From: Symbiodinium natans
Taxonomy: Eukaryota > Sar > Dinophyceae > Suessiales > Symbiodiniaceae
Length of the DNA: 64,000 bases
Assembly: GCA_905221605.1 (NCBI GenBank)
Contig: CAJNDS010000145.1
Span: 151,744-215,743 of the forward strand
Direction of reading: 5' to 3'
Below are positions 63,393 to 64,000 of the stretch, one piece after another (within the stretch, counting starts at the first letter, position 1; each line of letters begins with the position of its first letter). Below the pieces are notes generated by a model, which saw nothing but the letters and a program-made list of their open reading frames with translations, ran no database searches and was not told the DNA's origin. Made by a program: the position numbers and the translations under genes.

Positions 63393-63568
63393 GGGTTTAG
63401 GGTTTAGGGTTTAGGGTTTAGGGTTCAGCATCTCAAGTTCGAGCATTTACTAGGCCAGCAGTGTGTGTAGGCAACGGAAAAAAACCCACCCGCCCAAAGA
63501 ATCCCATAACATTAAGAAAATAAAAAGTTTTTCTTAATTTCTAGTCCGACGCACCCATGCCGTAATGC

Positions 63569-63940
63569 TCACCCCTTCCAAGCACATCGCCCCCCGATAA
63601 CCAAGACCTGGAATCATGCATTTTCACTGTCACTCGTAACGTCTCACCCCTTCCAAGCACATCACCCCCCGATAAGCAAGACCTGGAATCATGCATTTCA
63701 CTCGTAACGCCTCACCCCTTCCAAGCACATCACCCCCCGATAAGCAAGACCTGGAATCATGCTTGGAAGAGGTGAGATGTTACGAGTGAAAGTGCATGAT
63801 TCCAGGTCTTGCTTATCGGGGGGTGATGTGCTTGGATGATGTGCTTGGAAGGGATGAGACGTTACGAGTGAAAATACATGATTCCAGGTCTTGCTTATCG
63901 GGGGGTGATGTGCTTGGAAGGGGTGAGGCGTTACGACGGG
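63569..63940. repeat. Palindromic array of a 68-80 bp repeat
   Basis: Three head-to-tail units (from 63569, 63643, 63711), each with ccttccaagcacatc, ccccgataagcaagacctgg and aatcatgcat, are followed from about 63755 by two inverted units of the same sequence. The whole is an imperfect palindrome of about 370 bp. Confidence 0.8.
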
Positions 63941-64000
63941 CCGATCCTGGGGTCACCCAGGGGGGGGTGGGGGGGGGCTGGGGTGGGGGGGGGGGGGGGG

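Noticed and set aside
1-64000. tRNA, rRNA or spliced-leader RNA genes
   Set aside because: No cloverleaf, rRNA core segments or dinoflagellate spliced-leader motif were found by eye; a covariance-model search would be needed to exclude them.

Overview
The window looks like nuclear DNA of a dinoflagellate. Evidence: plant-type telomeric repeat (TTTAGGG)n with its variants; very short coding pieces joined by GT, GC and occasionally GA donors; several families of ~100 bp inverted-repeat elements; and an ion-channel family whose pore reads LTQFTPA rather than TVGYG. From memory this channel type and the retroelement C-terminus at 12.1-12.4 kb are typical of dinoflagellates; no database was searched.

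Overall layout: well over a hundred short telomere-like arrays (CCCTAAA or TTTAGGG, 20-250 bp) run through the whole window and alternate with 'islands' of about 60-250 bp of ordinary sequence. Long ORFs are almost absent because the coding sequence is split into microexons that sit in these islands. Reading the islands on the minus strand and joining them at AG acceptors and GT/GC/GA donors gives phase-compatible proteins.

Gene A (about 0.85-24.8 kb, minus strand) is a voltage-gated, cyclic-nucleotide-binding-type cation channel of the EAG/HCN/CNG class. S1, S2, S3, S4, S5, pore, S6, C-linker and a cyclic-nucleotide-binding-like fold lie in about 20 exons of 26-102 nt in the correct order over 24 kb. 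Its introns hold telomeric arrays, MITE-like elements and, in one intron, a 5'-truncated LINE-like 3' end (about 10.8-13.1 kb). More N-terminal exons may lie at 25-36 kb but cannot be assigned.

Gene B (about 39.4-43.8 kb, minus) is an unrecognised membrane protein whose exons also join in phase. Gene C (54.89-55.52 kb, minus) is a small two-exon gene of about 129 codons with start and stop visible; its single intron contains the telomeric array and is flanked by an 18-bp duplication of coding sequence. About thirty more islands look like single exons of unidentified minus-strand genes.

The main biological point is the relation between telomeric arrays and introns. The arrays interrupt genes and also older mobile elements: copies with and without an array can be compared at 1.39 and 34.08 kb, and at 9.78 and 36.95 kb. 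In two cases an array lies between duplicated exon sequence. Many exon islands are bracketed as 5'-(CCCTAAA)n-island-(TTTAGGG)n-3', so the ends of many introns carry complementary telomeric RNA that could pair. I read this as telomeric-repeat insertion acting as a source of introns.
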